Assembly (NCBI RefSeq): GCF_000685015.1
Contig: NZ_BAYA01000003.1
Coordinates: 434,001 to 498,000 of the forward strand
Reading direction: 5' to 3'
Length of the DNA stretch: 64,000 nt
From: Paraburkholderia bannensis NBRC 103871
Lineage (GTDB): Bacteria; Pseudomonadota; Gammaproteobacteria; Burkholderiales; Burkholderiaceae
The position numbers and the translations under genes were made by a program. This document shows positions 49,875-60,000 of the stretch, in pieces (positions within the stretch are counted from its first letter, which is position 1; each line of letters opens with the position of its first letter). The notes under the pieces are model-generated. The model was not told the origin of the DNA and did no database searches. It was given only the letters and a program-made list of their open reading frames with translations.

Positions 49875-50807
49875 ATGAAAAAGGATACGGCAACGCTCAT
49901 TGGGCTCGTCGCTATCATGTTGTGGGCGTCGATCGTCGCCCTGATTCGCGGCGTCAGCGAAAGTCTCGGCGCAACCGGCGGCGCCGCCATGATGTATACG
50001 GTTTCCTCCGCTTTTCTCGCGTTGACGGTCGGCTTCCCCAATCTCAGGCAATTTCCGCGTAATTACCTGATTTGGGGCAGCGTGCTATTTGTCGCCTACG
50101 AACTCTGTCTTTCGCTGTCGATCGGCTACGCCAATAACGGCAGGCAGGCGATCGAGGTCGGCATGGTCAATTATCTCTGGCCGACTTTCACGCTCGTTGC
50201 CGCCATCCTGTTCAACAAGCAAAAGGCCAATCTGCTGGTCGTGCCAGGCTTCGTGCTGTCGATGCTGGGCATCGGCTGGGTGCTGGGCGGCGACCAGGGC
50301 ATCGATCTCGCGGGCATGCTGGAGAACGTCAGGGACAATCCGCTGAGCTATGGCCTGGCGTTCAGCGGCGCGCTGATCTGGGCCGCCTATTGCACAGTGA
50401 CGGCGCGGCTCGCGAAAGGCAAGAACGGCGTCACGCCCTTTTTCATGCTGGTGTCGGCCGTCCTCTGGCTCAAATATGCGCTCGAAGGCGGCGGCGCAAT
50501 GCACTTCGATATGCACGCGATGATCTATCTGTTCCTGGCCGCCGCGGCGATGGGCTTTGGTTACGCGGCCTGGAACATCGGCATTCTGCATGGGAATGCC
50601 ACGGTGCTCGCAGGCGCGTCCTATTTCATTCCGGTGATATCCGCCGCGCTGGCCGCCACGCTGCTGCACGCGCCGCTGTCCGACGCGTTCTGGCACGGCG
50701 CGTTAATGGTGTGCGCAGGCTCGATCCTGTGCTGGATCGCGACCCGGCCGCGCCCGGCTAAAACACGTGCCGTCACCGAGTCCAAAAGCATCGAGGAGCG
50801 AGTCTAG
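49875..50807 (+). CDS. yddG: aromatic amino-acid exporter YddG (DMT superfamily)
   Basis: A 310-residue protein with ten predicted helices, extensively similar to E. coli YddG: TLIGLVAIMLWASIVALIRG, GYANNGRQAIEVGMVNYLWP, GVTPFFMLVSAVLW and AAWNIGILHGNATVLA. YddG exports aromatic amino acids and some analogues. The gene follows the aldehyde dehydrogenase by 143 bp that hold two large hairpins. A GntR regulator starts 77 bp downstream. Confidence 0.92.
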   Translation: MKKDTATLIGLVAIMLWASIVALIRGVSESLGATGGAAMMYTVSSAFLALTVGFPNLRQFPRNYLIWGSVLFVAYELCLSLSIGYANNGRQAIEVGMVNYLWPTFTLVAAILFNKQKANLLVVPGFVLSMLGIGWVLGGDQGIDLAGMLENVRDNPLSYGLAFSGALIWAAYCTVTARLAKGKNGVTPFFMLVSAVLWLKYALEGGGAMHFDMHAMIYLFLAAAAMGFGYAAWNIGILHGNATVLAGASYFIPVISAALAATLLHAPLSDAFWHGALMVCAGSILCWIATRPRPAKTRAVTESKSIEERV

Positions 50808-50884
50808 GCGCCCGGGCGGGCGCGTCGTCTGGAGATTTTTGACTCGGCGATTTATAGTACACAAAAGGTAGACAGAGAATCGCG

Positions 50885-51610
50885 ATGAAAACGAGCCCCG
50901 ACGAATCCCAGAACGACAGCAACGTCCCCACCGACCGCAAGGCCGTCCTGGCCGAGACCCTGCGCCGACGCATCGTCAGCATGGAACTGAAGCCTGGCGC
51001 CGTGGTGGACGAACTGGCCCTGTGCGACGAATTCGGCCTGTCGCGCCCTCCTGTGCGCGAACTCATGCGCCAGATGGCCGCCGAGGGCTATATCGAACTG
51101 GAAGCCAACCGCGCGGCGCGGGTTTCGTCGATGAACTACCACTCGCTGCGCAGCTTCTTCCTGGCCGCGCCGCTCATTTACGTGGCGACGACGCAACTCG
51201 CGGCGGCCAACGCCACTGCCGCCGACGTGGCGAAACTGCGCGAAATCCAGAAGCGTTTTCGCGAGGCCATCGACGCCAACGACGTGGAAAACCGGGTGCT
51301 CTATAACGACCAGTTCCACCTGGAGATCGGCACGATGGCGCAAAACGATTACCTGATGCCCAGCCTGCGCCGTTTGCTGATCGATCACGCCCGCCTGGGC
51401 AAGACGTTTTATCGCTACCCGGCCAGCGACAACACCCAGCAGGAAATGCATCAGGCAGCGCATCAGCACGACGAAATCATCGACGCCATCGAGCGCCGCG
51501 ATACCGAGCGCGCCGCTGAACTGGTGCGCGCCCACTGGGAGCTTTCGCGCCGCCACATGACGGACTACGCCATCCCGGAAGGGCTGGAAGTGCCTTTGAG
51601 TTTCGCCTGA
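50885..51610 (+). CDS. GntR family regulator, FadR/FCD subfamily
   Basis: A 241-residue regulator. The winged HTH is at residues 20-85 (ETLRRRIVSMELKPGAVVDE, CDEFGLSRPPVRELMRQMA). The FCD ligand domain has metal-site residues Asp and His in YNDQFHLEIG and later His in AAHQHDEIIDAIERRD. FCD regulators commonly sense organic acids or amino acids and repress a neighbouring catabolic operon. The upstream oxidase, lyase and dehydrogenase genes are the likely targets; TGTATACA at 44326 is a candidate operator. Confidence 0.9.
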   Translation: MKTSPDESQNDSNVPTDRKAVLAETLRRRIVSMELKPGAVVDELALCDEFGLSRPPVRELMRQMAAEGYIELEANRAARVSSMNYHSLRSFFLAAPLIYVATTQLAAANATAADVAKLREIQKRFREAIDANDVENRVLYNDQFHLEIGTMAQNDYLMPSLRRLLIDHARLGKTFYRYPASDNTQQEMHQAAHQHDEIIDAIERRDTERAAELVRAHWELSRRHMTDYAIPEGLEVPLSFA

Positions 51611-51735
51611 TTCCCTGATTCTGCCGGTCGGCGCGCCCATGCGCCGACCGGTTTTCGAATGTGCCTCGCCCCATAAACATAGGATACCGAATTGAAAATC
51701 GGCGCCCTGGGTTTTTCGTTGATTGACCGTATTCC

Positions 51736-52770
51736 ATGCCTCACCTGATCGCCCCTCACCACCAGGAACCGCGACGGCCAATTCGCTTCGGCATTGTCCT
51801 GCTGCCCAATTTCACGCTGACGGCTTTCTCGGGCTTTGTCGATCTGCTGCGGCTTGCCAGCGACGACGGCGACCTGAGTCGCCCCGTGCGATGCACGTGG
51901 ACAATCGTGGCGGAATCGCCCGCGCCGATTCGCGCGAGTTGCGGGATTCAGGTGACGCCGTGGGCGACTTTCGACGATGCCGGTACATTCGACTACCTGC
52001 TGGTCGTGGGCGGCCTGCTCCATTCCGGCCCTTCCGCCAGCGAGGCAACGCATCGCTTCATTCGCGCCACGGCGGCAAGCGGCGCGACGCTCGTGGGCAT
52101 TTGCACGGGCGCGTTCGCGCTGGCGCGTGCAGGCGTCATGGACGGCTACCGCATCTGCGTGAGCTGGTTTCACTACTGGGACTTTGTCGAGCGTTTCCCG
52201 ACGATTCCCGAATCGAGCCTGATCGCCGACCGCCTGTTTGTGATCGACCGGCGGCGCATTACCTGCTCGGGCGGGCGGGCGTCGATCGACGTGGCTGCTG
52301 CGATCCTGTTGCGGCACCTGGATGCGTCGATCGTGCAAAAGGCCCAGCGCATCCTGATCGTCGACGATGCGCAGCGCGGCAACGCGCCCCAACCGTACCC
52401 GCCCGGTCTCGATCCCGCTTCGCATCCCAAGGTGCGCCGCGCCATCCTCATCATGGAGCAGCACATCGCGAATCCGCTGCCGTTCACGGAACTGGCGCGG
52501 CGCGTGGATACGTCCGTGCGGCAGCTCGAACGACTGTTCATCGCCGAGACCGGCAAGTCGCCCAATGTCTATGGCCGCCAGATGCGCGTGCGCATGGCCG
52601 CATGGATGCTCACGGGTTCGGATCGAACCGTCGCCGATATCGCCATGTCGTGCGGTTTCTCGGACGCATCGCATCTCGGGCGCGAATTCCGCAAGGAATT
52701 CGACGCTTCGCCCAGCGCGTATCGCCTCGCGCGTCCTCCGGTTCAGGAAGTGATGGCGTGTGAGGAATGA
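51736..52770 (+). CDS. GlxA family (DJ-1/AraC) transcriptional regulator
   Basis: A 344-residue protein. Residues about 15-200 form a DJ-1/PfpI-like domain (FGIVLLPNFTLTAFSGFVDLL, and LVGICTGAFALARAG with the conserved Cys). Residues about 235-335 are an AraC-type double HTH (LPFTELARRVDTSVRQLERLF and VADIAMSCGFSDASHLGREF). Relatives control arginine, carnitine, betaine and dimethylglycine catabolism. It lies just before glyA, which would fit control of glycine/one-carbon flow from methylated amines; the link is inference. Confidence 0.9.
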   Translation: MPHLIAPHHQEPRRPIRFGIVLLPNFTLTAFSGFVDLLRLASDDGDLSRPVRCTWTIVAESPAPIRASCGIQVTPWATFDDAGTFDYLLVVGGLLHSGPSASEATHRFIRATAASGATLVGICTGAFALARAGVMDGYRICVSWFHYWDFVERFPTIPESSLIADRLFVIDRRRITCSGGRASIDVAAAILLRHLDASIVQKAQRILIVDDAQRGNAPQPYPPGLDPASHPKVRRAILIMEQHIANPLPFTELARRVDTSVRQLERLFIAETGKSPNVYGRQMRVRMAAWMLTGSDRTVADIAMSCGFSDASHLGREFRKEFDASPSAYRLARPPVQEVMACEE

Positions 52771-52981
52771 CGCGCGCATAGCGTGTGGAATAAGCGCCCG
52801 TCCCTTCGGCTTGTCGCAATCGTTCTATCTTGGCGCGCCCCGCCTGGCTTTAAATAGCCGCAGTGCTGCCAGCGCAGCGCAGCCCCATAAAAAGCGCAAG
52901 AACCTGAGAGCCTAACCCGCTGACATCGCCGCCATTAGCCACTAAGTGCGGCGGCCTCGTCACACTGAAACTGGAAAAGAC

Positions 52982-54229
<1,248 letters not shown>

Positions 54230-54241
54230 GTTTCTTAAGCT

Positions 54242-54275
54242 AAAAAGCGCGGTCGTAACAGACCGCGCTTTTTTT
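54242..54275. terminator. bidirectional rho-independent terminator
   Basis: A perfect 13-bp stem AAAAAGCGCGGTC/GACCGCGCTTTTT with a six-base loop and T run between the convergent glyA and chemoreceptor genes. Confidence 0.92.
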
Positions 54276-54316
54276 GCACCGCTGCAACAGGCCCGCGAAA
54301 GCAGGCAATGCCGCGC

Positions 54317-55858
54317 TTATGCGGCAATCCGGAACACCCCTACCGTCGAGCGCAAACGCGTCGCCTGCTCATCGAGCGCCGCCGCGGCCGCCGCCGCCTG
54401 CTCCACCAGCGCCGCATTCTGCTGCGTGACGGTATCCATCTGCGAAACCGCCAGGTTGACCTGCTCGATGCCCGTGCTCTGTTCGACCGTCGCGGCTTCG
54501 ATTTCGCCCATGATGTCGCTCACGCGCGAGATCGACTGGACGATTTCGCGCATCCGCTCACCGGCTACGGCGACCTGGCCCGAACCCACATCGACGCGCG
54601 CCACCGACGAGCCGATCAAGCCCTTGATGTCCTTCGCCGCCGCCGCGCTGCGCTGCGCGAGCGCCCGCACTTCACCGGCCACGACCGCAAAGCCGCGGCC
54701 TTCTTCGCCCGCACGCGCGGCTTCGACGGCCGCGTTCAAGGCCAGAATATTGGTCTGGAATGCAATGCCCTCGATCGTGCCGATAATGTCGCCGATGCGC
54801 CGGGACTCGTCGGCAATGCCCTGCATGGTCTCGATCACCTCGCTGACGGCGCTGCCGCCGCGTCCCGTGGCCTCGGATGCCAGCATCGCGAGCTGACGCG
54901 CCTGGCGCGCGTTTTCGGCGTTCTGCTTGACCGTCGACGTGAGTTGCTCCATGCTCGCGGCCGTTTCTTCGAGCGACGCGGCCTGCTCCTCGGTGCGCTG
55001 CGAAAGGTCGGCATTGCCATGCGCGATTTCCGACGAACCCGTGGCGATCGAATCGCTCGACTGCTGGATGCCCTGCACCAGCTCGCGCAACTGGCCGCGC
55101 ATTTCGTTGAGGGCGTACATCAGGCTCGACCGGTCGTCATGCGCCAGCGAGACAGGCGCCGTGAGATTGCCCGCTGCGATCTGCGCGGCCAGCGCGGCGG
55201 CATCGGCAGGTTCGCCGCCGAGCGCGCGGCGGACACTGCGCGTCATGAGCCACGCCATCGTGCCGACCACCGCGAAAATCAGCACGGCAATCACGATCAT
55301 GATGCGCGCGACACGCCAGAACGCGGCGTCGATATCGTCGTAAAAGAATCCCGTGCCGATCCACCATTGCCACGCTGGAATCGCTACCACTCCCTGCAAT
55401 TTCGGTTCGAGCGGGCTATTGGCCGAGCGGTGAATCAACACGTCCACGAGCGCAATATGCTGGTTTTGAAGGCCCTGCGCATACGCCTGCGTGTCGGTAA
55501 GGTCGCCAATCGTCGTACGATTACCGCCGGTTTTCGTGCCGATCAGCGCCGGATTCGGATGCACGAGGTTGATGCTGTCCGTCGTGGTGATCCAGTAGTA
55601 GCTTTTACTATCGGCATTTAACTCGCTAATGGCCGCTTTTGCGGCATTTTGCGCATCGGCGCGCGAGAGTTTTCCCTGCGCTTCCTGAGCCTGGTAATAA
55701 AGCGCCAGATGCTCGGCTTTCAGCAGCAGGTTGCTGATTTCCTGCTGCCGGCTTTCAACCAGCGACTGTTTCAATTGCGACAGGGTCAGCGCGGCGATGC
55801 AAACGACACCGACGAGCGCGGTGCCCACGAGAAGGATCAGCTTGGTTGAGACTTTCAT
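54317..55858 (-). CDS. methyl-accepting chemotaxis protein with Cache-type sensor
   Basis: A 513-residue chemoreceptor. Helix 1 is at residues 7-28, the periplasmic region (about 30-185) has sCache features ([32 protein letters not shown]), and helix 2 is about 186-207, then HAMP and a signalling coiled coil. The hairpin tip [20 protein letters not shown] contacts CheA/CheW. The C-terminus lacks the pentapeptide for CheR. sCache receptors often sense small carboxylates. It has no ribosome site worth the name; a strong dyad lies 45 bp upstream. Confidence 0.93.
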   Translation of the reverse strand: MKVSTKLILLVGTALVGVVCIAALTLSQLKQSLVESRQQEISNLLLKAEHLALYYQAQEAQGKLSRADAQNAAKAAISELNADSKSYYWITTTDSINLVHPNPALIGTKTGGNRTTIGDLTDTQAYAQGLQNQHIALVDVLIHRSANSPLEPKLQGVVAIPAWQWWIGTGFFYDDIDAAFWRVARIMIVIAVLIFAVVGTMAWLMTRSVRRALGGEPADAAALAAQIAAGNLTAPVSLAHDDRSSLMYALNEMRGQLRELVQGIQQSSDSIATGSSEIAHGNADLSQRTEEQAASLEETAASMEQLTSTVKQNAENARQARQLAMLASEATGRGGSAVSEVIETMQGIADESRRIGDIIGTIEGIAFQTNILALNAAVEAARAGEEGRGFAVVAGEVRALAQRSAAAAKDIKGLIGSSVARVDVGSGQVAVAGERMREIVQSISRVSDIMGEIEAATVEQSTGIEQVNLAVSQMDTVTQQNAALVEQAAAAAAALDEQATRLRSTVGVFRIAA

Positions 55859-55902
55859 TTCGGCTCGAAAAGGTCTGGAAACACGGCGTTCACGGCGTCA
55901 AA

Positions 55903-55920
55903 ATTAACCGTTTGGTTAAT
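55903..55920. promoter_or_regulatory. perfect dyad upstream of the chemoreceptor gene
   Basis: ATTAACC-GTTT-GGTTAAT, 7-bp arms and a 4-bp spacer, 45 bp before the receptor start. The tight palindrome suggests a dimeric repressor site. Confidence 0.5.
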
Positions 55921-56112
55921 GCATATCGGCACCGGGCCGGCCTTCTTGAGTCGGGGCAAATGCTGGAATACGGCATGCGCCGTTACGTTACCTTTCCCAC
56001 AATAATTAATGGATGCGCCTGGCATAGTAGGCTTTGTCCCTTGTGTTATCCTGGTGAGGTATGATTTACACCGGCCTGCACGACGGATTCGTTGCAGGCG
56101 GAGACAACCAGA

Positions 56113-56454
56113 ATGGATGAAAGAAAGCGCGACAGCATCGTGGCCTACCTCCAGCGCAGGATGGCCGAATTCAATATCACGCCCGAGGCGATCGCCGCAT
56201 CGATCGCAGAAGATCAACGCCGTGTTCTCGCGGTGAAGTATCGGGATGCCTTTGGCAATGGATGGGACGGAGAAGGCGCAGCCCCGCAATGGGTGGTCCA
56301 GGCGACCAGCGCAGGACAGTCCCTCGAACATTTTTCGGTTCGCAAGGCCCAGGAAAAACCATCGAACAAGCCCGCCGGCGTGGACTGGCGCGACGACCCG
56401 TTTGCAGGCACCCGCCTCGCCACCGTCAAGGCCGAGCCGCTTCAAGCACCCTGA
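56113..56454 (+). CDS. short H-NS-like protein with altered DNA-binding core
   Basis: A 113-residue protein from the ATG at 56113. The middle resembles Burkholderia H-NS-like C-terminal domains: VKYRDAFGNGWDGEGAAPQWVVQA, AGQSLEHFSV. In H-NS the DNA minor-groove core is GRG; here it reads GEG, replacing the key Arg by Glu. The N-terminal 40 residues are a short helical segment (RKRDSIVAYLQRRMAEF) rather than the long H-NS oligomerisation coil, and a 30-residue disordered tail follows the core. It could act as an H-NS modulator. GGAG is present but 11 bp from the start. Confidence 0.72.
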   Translation: MDERKRDSIVAYLQRRMAEFNITPEAIAASIAEDQRRVLAVKYRDAFGNGWDGEGAAPQWVVQATSAGQSLEHFSVRKAQEKPSNKPAGVDWRDDPFAGTRLATVKAEPLQAP

Positions 56455-56608
56455 GCGCAGCGAGCGCGTCTGGCGCCCTCACGCCTGCATTTTCGCCACG
56501 CTATACAAGCGTATGATTCCGCCTGACGAATTCCGCCATTAATATCGATCCTGTCGATACGCGCTGGAATTCCGCTCCATCGCGACATCGCTGTTCAGGA
56601 GATCATGC

Positions 56609-56983
56609 GTGTCAGCCGCTCATCACGTCTGCGTGGTCGACGACGATCAGTCAGTCCGGGTCGCCCTCGCCAGTTTGCTCCGCTCTTTCGAATATGAAGT
56701 CGAGACCTTCGAATCGGGCACCGACGTACTGCGCTGGCTGGCGTATAACCGCACCGCGTGCATCGTTTCCGACCTTCAGATGCCGGGCCTGTCGGGCCTG
56801 CAAATGTACCAGGGCATGCTCGATATGGGCATACGCACACCGCTCGTGCTGATCACGGCCTATCCCACCGCCGGGGTCGAAGCCAAAGCGTTGTCGATGG
56901 GCGTGCGCGCGTTTCTCACGAAACCCGTGAGCGGGAGCGTCCTGGAGATGCATGTGCAGAACGCCATCGCGGCGCAGGGCTAG
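56609..56983 (+). CDS. single-domain response regulator (FixJ-type receiver)
   Basis: A 124-residue receiver without output domain: CVVDDDQSVRVALASLL, phospho-acceptor Asp in CIVSDLQMPG, Thr in LITAYPT and Lys in FLTKPVS. The GTG start has AGGAG 7 bp upstream. It lies 25 bp from the 3' end of the giant hybrid kinase gene, convergent with it, and could receive or drain its phosphate. Confidence 0.88.
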   Translation: MSAAHHVCVVDDDQSVRVALASLLRSFEYEVETFESGTDVLRWLAYNRTACIVSDLQMPGLSGLQMYQGMLDMGIRTPLVLITAYPTAGVEAKALSMGVRAFLTKPVSGSVLEMHVQNAIAAQG

Positions 56984-57008
56984 AAGCGAAACGCACGGGT
57001 CGCAGCGC

Positions 57009-60000
57009 TCACGCCGCCACGCCGTCGGCCGCGCCCGCTTCCGCCGCACACAATTCGAAACAGAACGTCGCGCCGCCATCGTCGTTATTGAACGCCCAGA
57101 TGGAGCCGCGATGCTCCTCGATAATCGAGCGGCAAATGGACAGCCCCAGTCCCATGCCGTCCGATTTCGTCGTAAAGAACGGCTCGAACAGCCTGTCGAC
57201 GATATCGCCCGCGATGCCCGTGCCCGAATCGCTCACGCTCACGCGCACCGACTGCGCACCCGCCAGTTCCGCCGAGATTTTCAGCACCCGCGTGCCGCCC
57301 GACGAACGCAGGATCGAATGCATGCCGTTGAACACCAGGTTCATCACCACCTGCTGAATCTGGATCTTGTCGGCGGCCACTTTCGGCAAATCGTCGCCGC
57401 CCACCACGCGCAGGCGGATATCATGCTTCTCCATTTCCTGGCGCACGAGCGCCACCACTTCGGTCACGGTCTGCGTCAGGTCGATAGGCGTGCGGTTCGA
57501 GCGCTCCTTGCGCGCGAGCGCACGCAGGCGATTGATGACCTCGCTGGCGCGATCCGCGTCGCTCACGATGCGCGCGAGATTGTTGCGCGCCTCGTCGATT
57601 GACGGCACCGCGCGATTGAGCCAGCGCATGCCCGCCTCGCCGTGTGTGATGATGGCCATGAGCGGCTGTTTCAGGTCGTGCGCAAGCGACGCCGTCAGTT
57701 CGCCCAGCGTCGACACGCGCGTGACGTGCGTGAGTTCCGCCTGCGCACGCAGCAGGGCATTTTGCGCCTGATGAATCTCGGTCATGTCGGCGAGCGCGCC
57801 CACATACTCCACGGTGCGCGAAACGGACGCGATGGGCCTGGCCACCATGCGCAGATATTTGAGTGCGCCGGTCGCGACCTGCACGCGATATTCGGCCTCG
57901 ATAATCGATGCGCCCTCTTCGGCCTCGCGCAGCGCGCGCCTGACCTGGTCGACGTCGTCGGGATGAATGCGCTCCAGGATCAGGCCCATATGCGCGTGCA
58001 GCGGCTCGTCCATTTCGAGGATGCGATACGTCTGCGCCGAGCACGTCATTTCGCGCGAATCGACATTCCAGCCGATGCTGCCAATATTGCTGAGCCGCTG
58101 CGCTTCCGAAAGGTACATCTCGCTGCGCCGCAAAGCATCTTCAAATGCGCGCCGGTCGGTAATATCGGTCGTCGAGCCAATATATTCGCGTGTACCTTTT
58201 TCACCGCCCGACCAGGGGCGGAAAATAACCTGCAAGCGGCGCAAGCTGCCATCGTCCTGGACGGTCGAGAATTCGAAGCGATAGAGCGCGTCTTCAGTGA
58301 CCGCCTGTACGAAGATCTCTTTAAAGCGTGGATGGTCGTCGACATGCACGCGCGCGAGACACATTTCGATGGTCGGCTGCTCGCACGAGAATTCAATGCC
58401 CCAGAGTTCGTAGTTTTCGCGCGACCACAGCAGGCGGCCCGTCACCGTGTTCCAGATAAACGTGCCGGTCTTGCTGATGCGCTGGCCCTCCTCCAGGAAA
58501 GCCTCGCTGCGGCGCAAACGCTGTTCGGTATGACGGCGCTCGACGTTTTCGCGCTTGAGCTCCGAATAAAGCCGCGCATTCTCGATGGAAATGGCCGCCT
58601 GCGCCGCCAGCATATTCATCAGCTTGACGCGCGCGGCATCGAATACGAAAGGCGTGACGCCATTTTCCATATAGAGCACGCCCACCAGCCCCGCATGACG
58701 CAACAGGGGCATGCACAGCAGCGAGCGGCAACGCCCCGAACTCAGGTAACGATCGTCGCAGAAGTCGTTGGGCTCCGTGCCATCGTCGATCACGACCGTT
58801 TCGTGCGCCCGCATGACGTGGCGAATCACAGCAAGCGGCGCCAGCGATTCGCAAAGATCCATTTCCCTGGCTTCGACGATGATGCCATTGCCTTCGTAAC
58901 CTGCTTCGGCGGCAATCTGCAGGCGCTCGCCCGACCAGAGCATCAGCAATGCGCGCTGCGCACCGCTGTGGCGCACTGCAAGCTGCATGAATGCGTGCAC
59001 CAGTTTGTCGAGGTCGATTTCACTCGACACCGCCTGGGACAGTTGCACCATCGCGGCCACATCGACCGTGCCTAACAGCGCGGCCTGACCGGCGGCATGG
59101 CGCGTGGAATGCGCGGTTTCGCGCAGGAAATGATATTCCTGCTCAAGGCTGCGCACCTTTGCGTCCGCACCCCATAGCGCGTAGGCGTCGCGCGCCGAAC
59201 GCAAGCAGGCATGCGCCACCGACGTCAACCCGCGCTGCCGGTAAAAGTGCGCTGAACATTCACGCGCCATCGCCTCGTAATGCGGCTGTCCGTTCTCGCG
59301 CGCGAGTTCGATCGCGCGTTCGTATTCCTGCTCCGCCTGCGCATAGTCGCCTACGAGGCGCGCCTGTTCGGCGACGACCAGTGCGTAGCGGCTGCCGTAG
59401 TTCTCAGGCGCGCCCTGCGCCCACGCCTTGAGCCGCCCGATGGCGTCGGCCAGTTCGCGCTCGATCAGGCTGCGCTGCGCTTCCTGCGGCTCGTCATCCA
59501 GCACGCGCAAGAGTGCGAGCGCACGCAGGAAGTAATAGGTCACCTCGATCGGCATGGCCATCACGGCGCCCAGCAACGGCTCGATTTCCCTTGCGCGCGC
59601 AACTGCATCGGCAAACCGGCCGCGCAGGCAATCGGCCTTCATTTCCATGATCGCTGCAAAGGCAATCCCGCAACCAAACTGCGTTTCGTGCAGGAACGCA
59701 AGCCGTTGTTCCGGCGTGGCGGCCATGTCCGAATCCACGGCCTCGACGGCTTCCACGCCCTGCAAGCGCAGCAGGAACTTCAGTTCGAGTTCGATCGTGG
59801 CGCAGATCGTCTGGTTGCGCAGTTCGCTTGCAAAGCGCAGGTTCTCGCGGCACAGGCGCGTCACCTCGTCGAGGTGCTCGCCGCGCTCGTATGCCTGCCA
59901 GATGCTTTCGAAGGCGATATAGCCCGCGTAAATGAAATCGCCGGCTTCCACGCAATGGCTCATTGCATGGCTCAAGACAGGTATCGCCGCGCGAAACGGC

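Noticed and set aside
52880..52940. CTGAGAG and GAACCTG words before glyA as a possible TPP or glycine riboswitch
   Set aside because: The words are not in the order or spacing of either aptamer and the flanking stems do not form.
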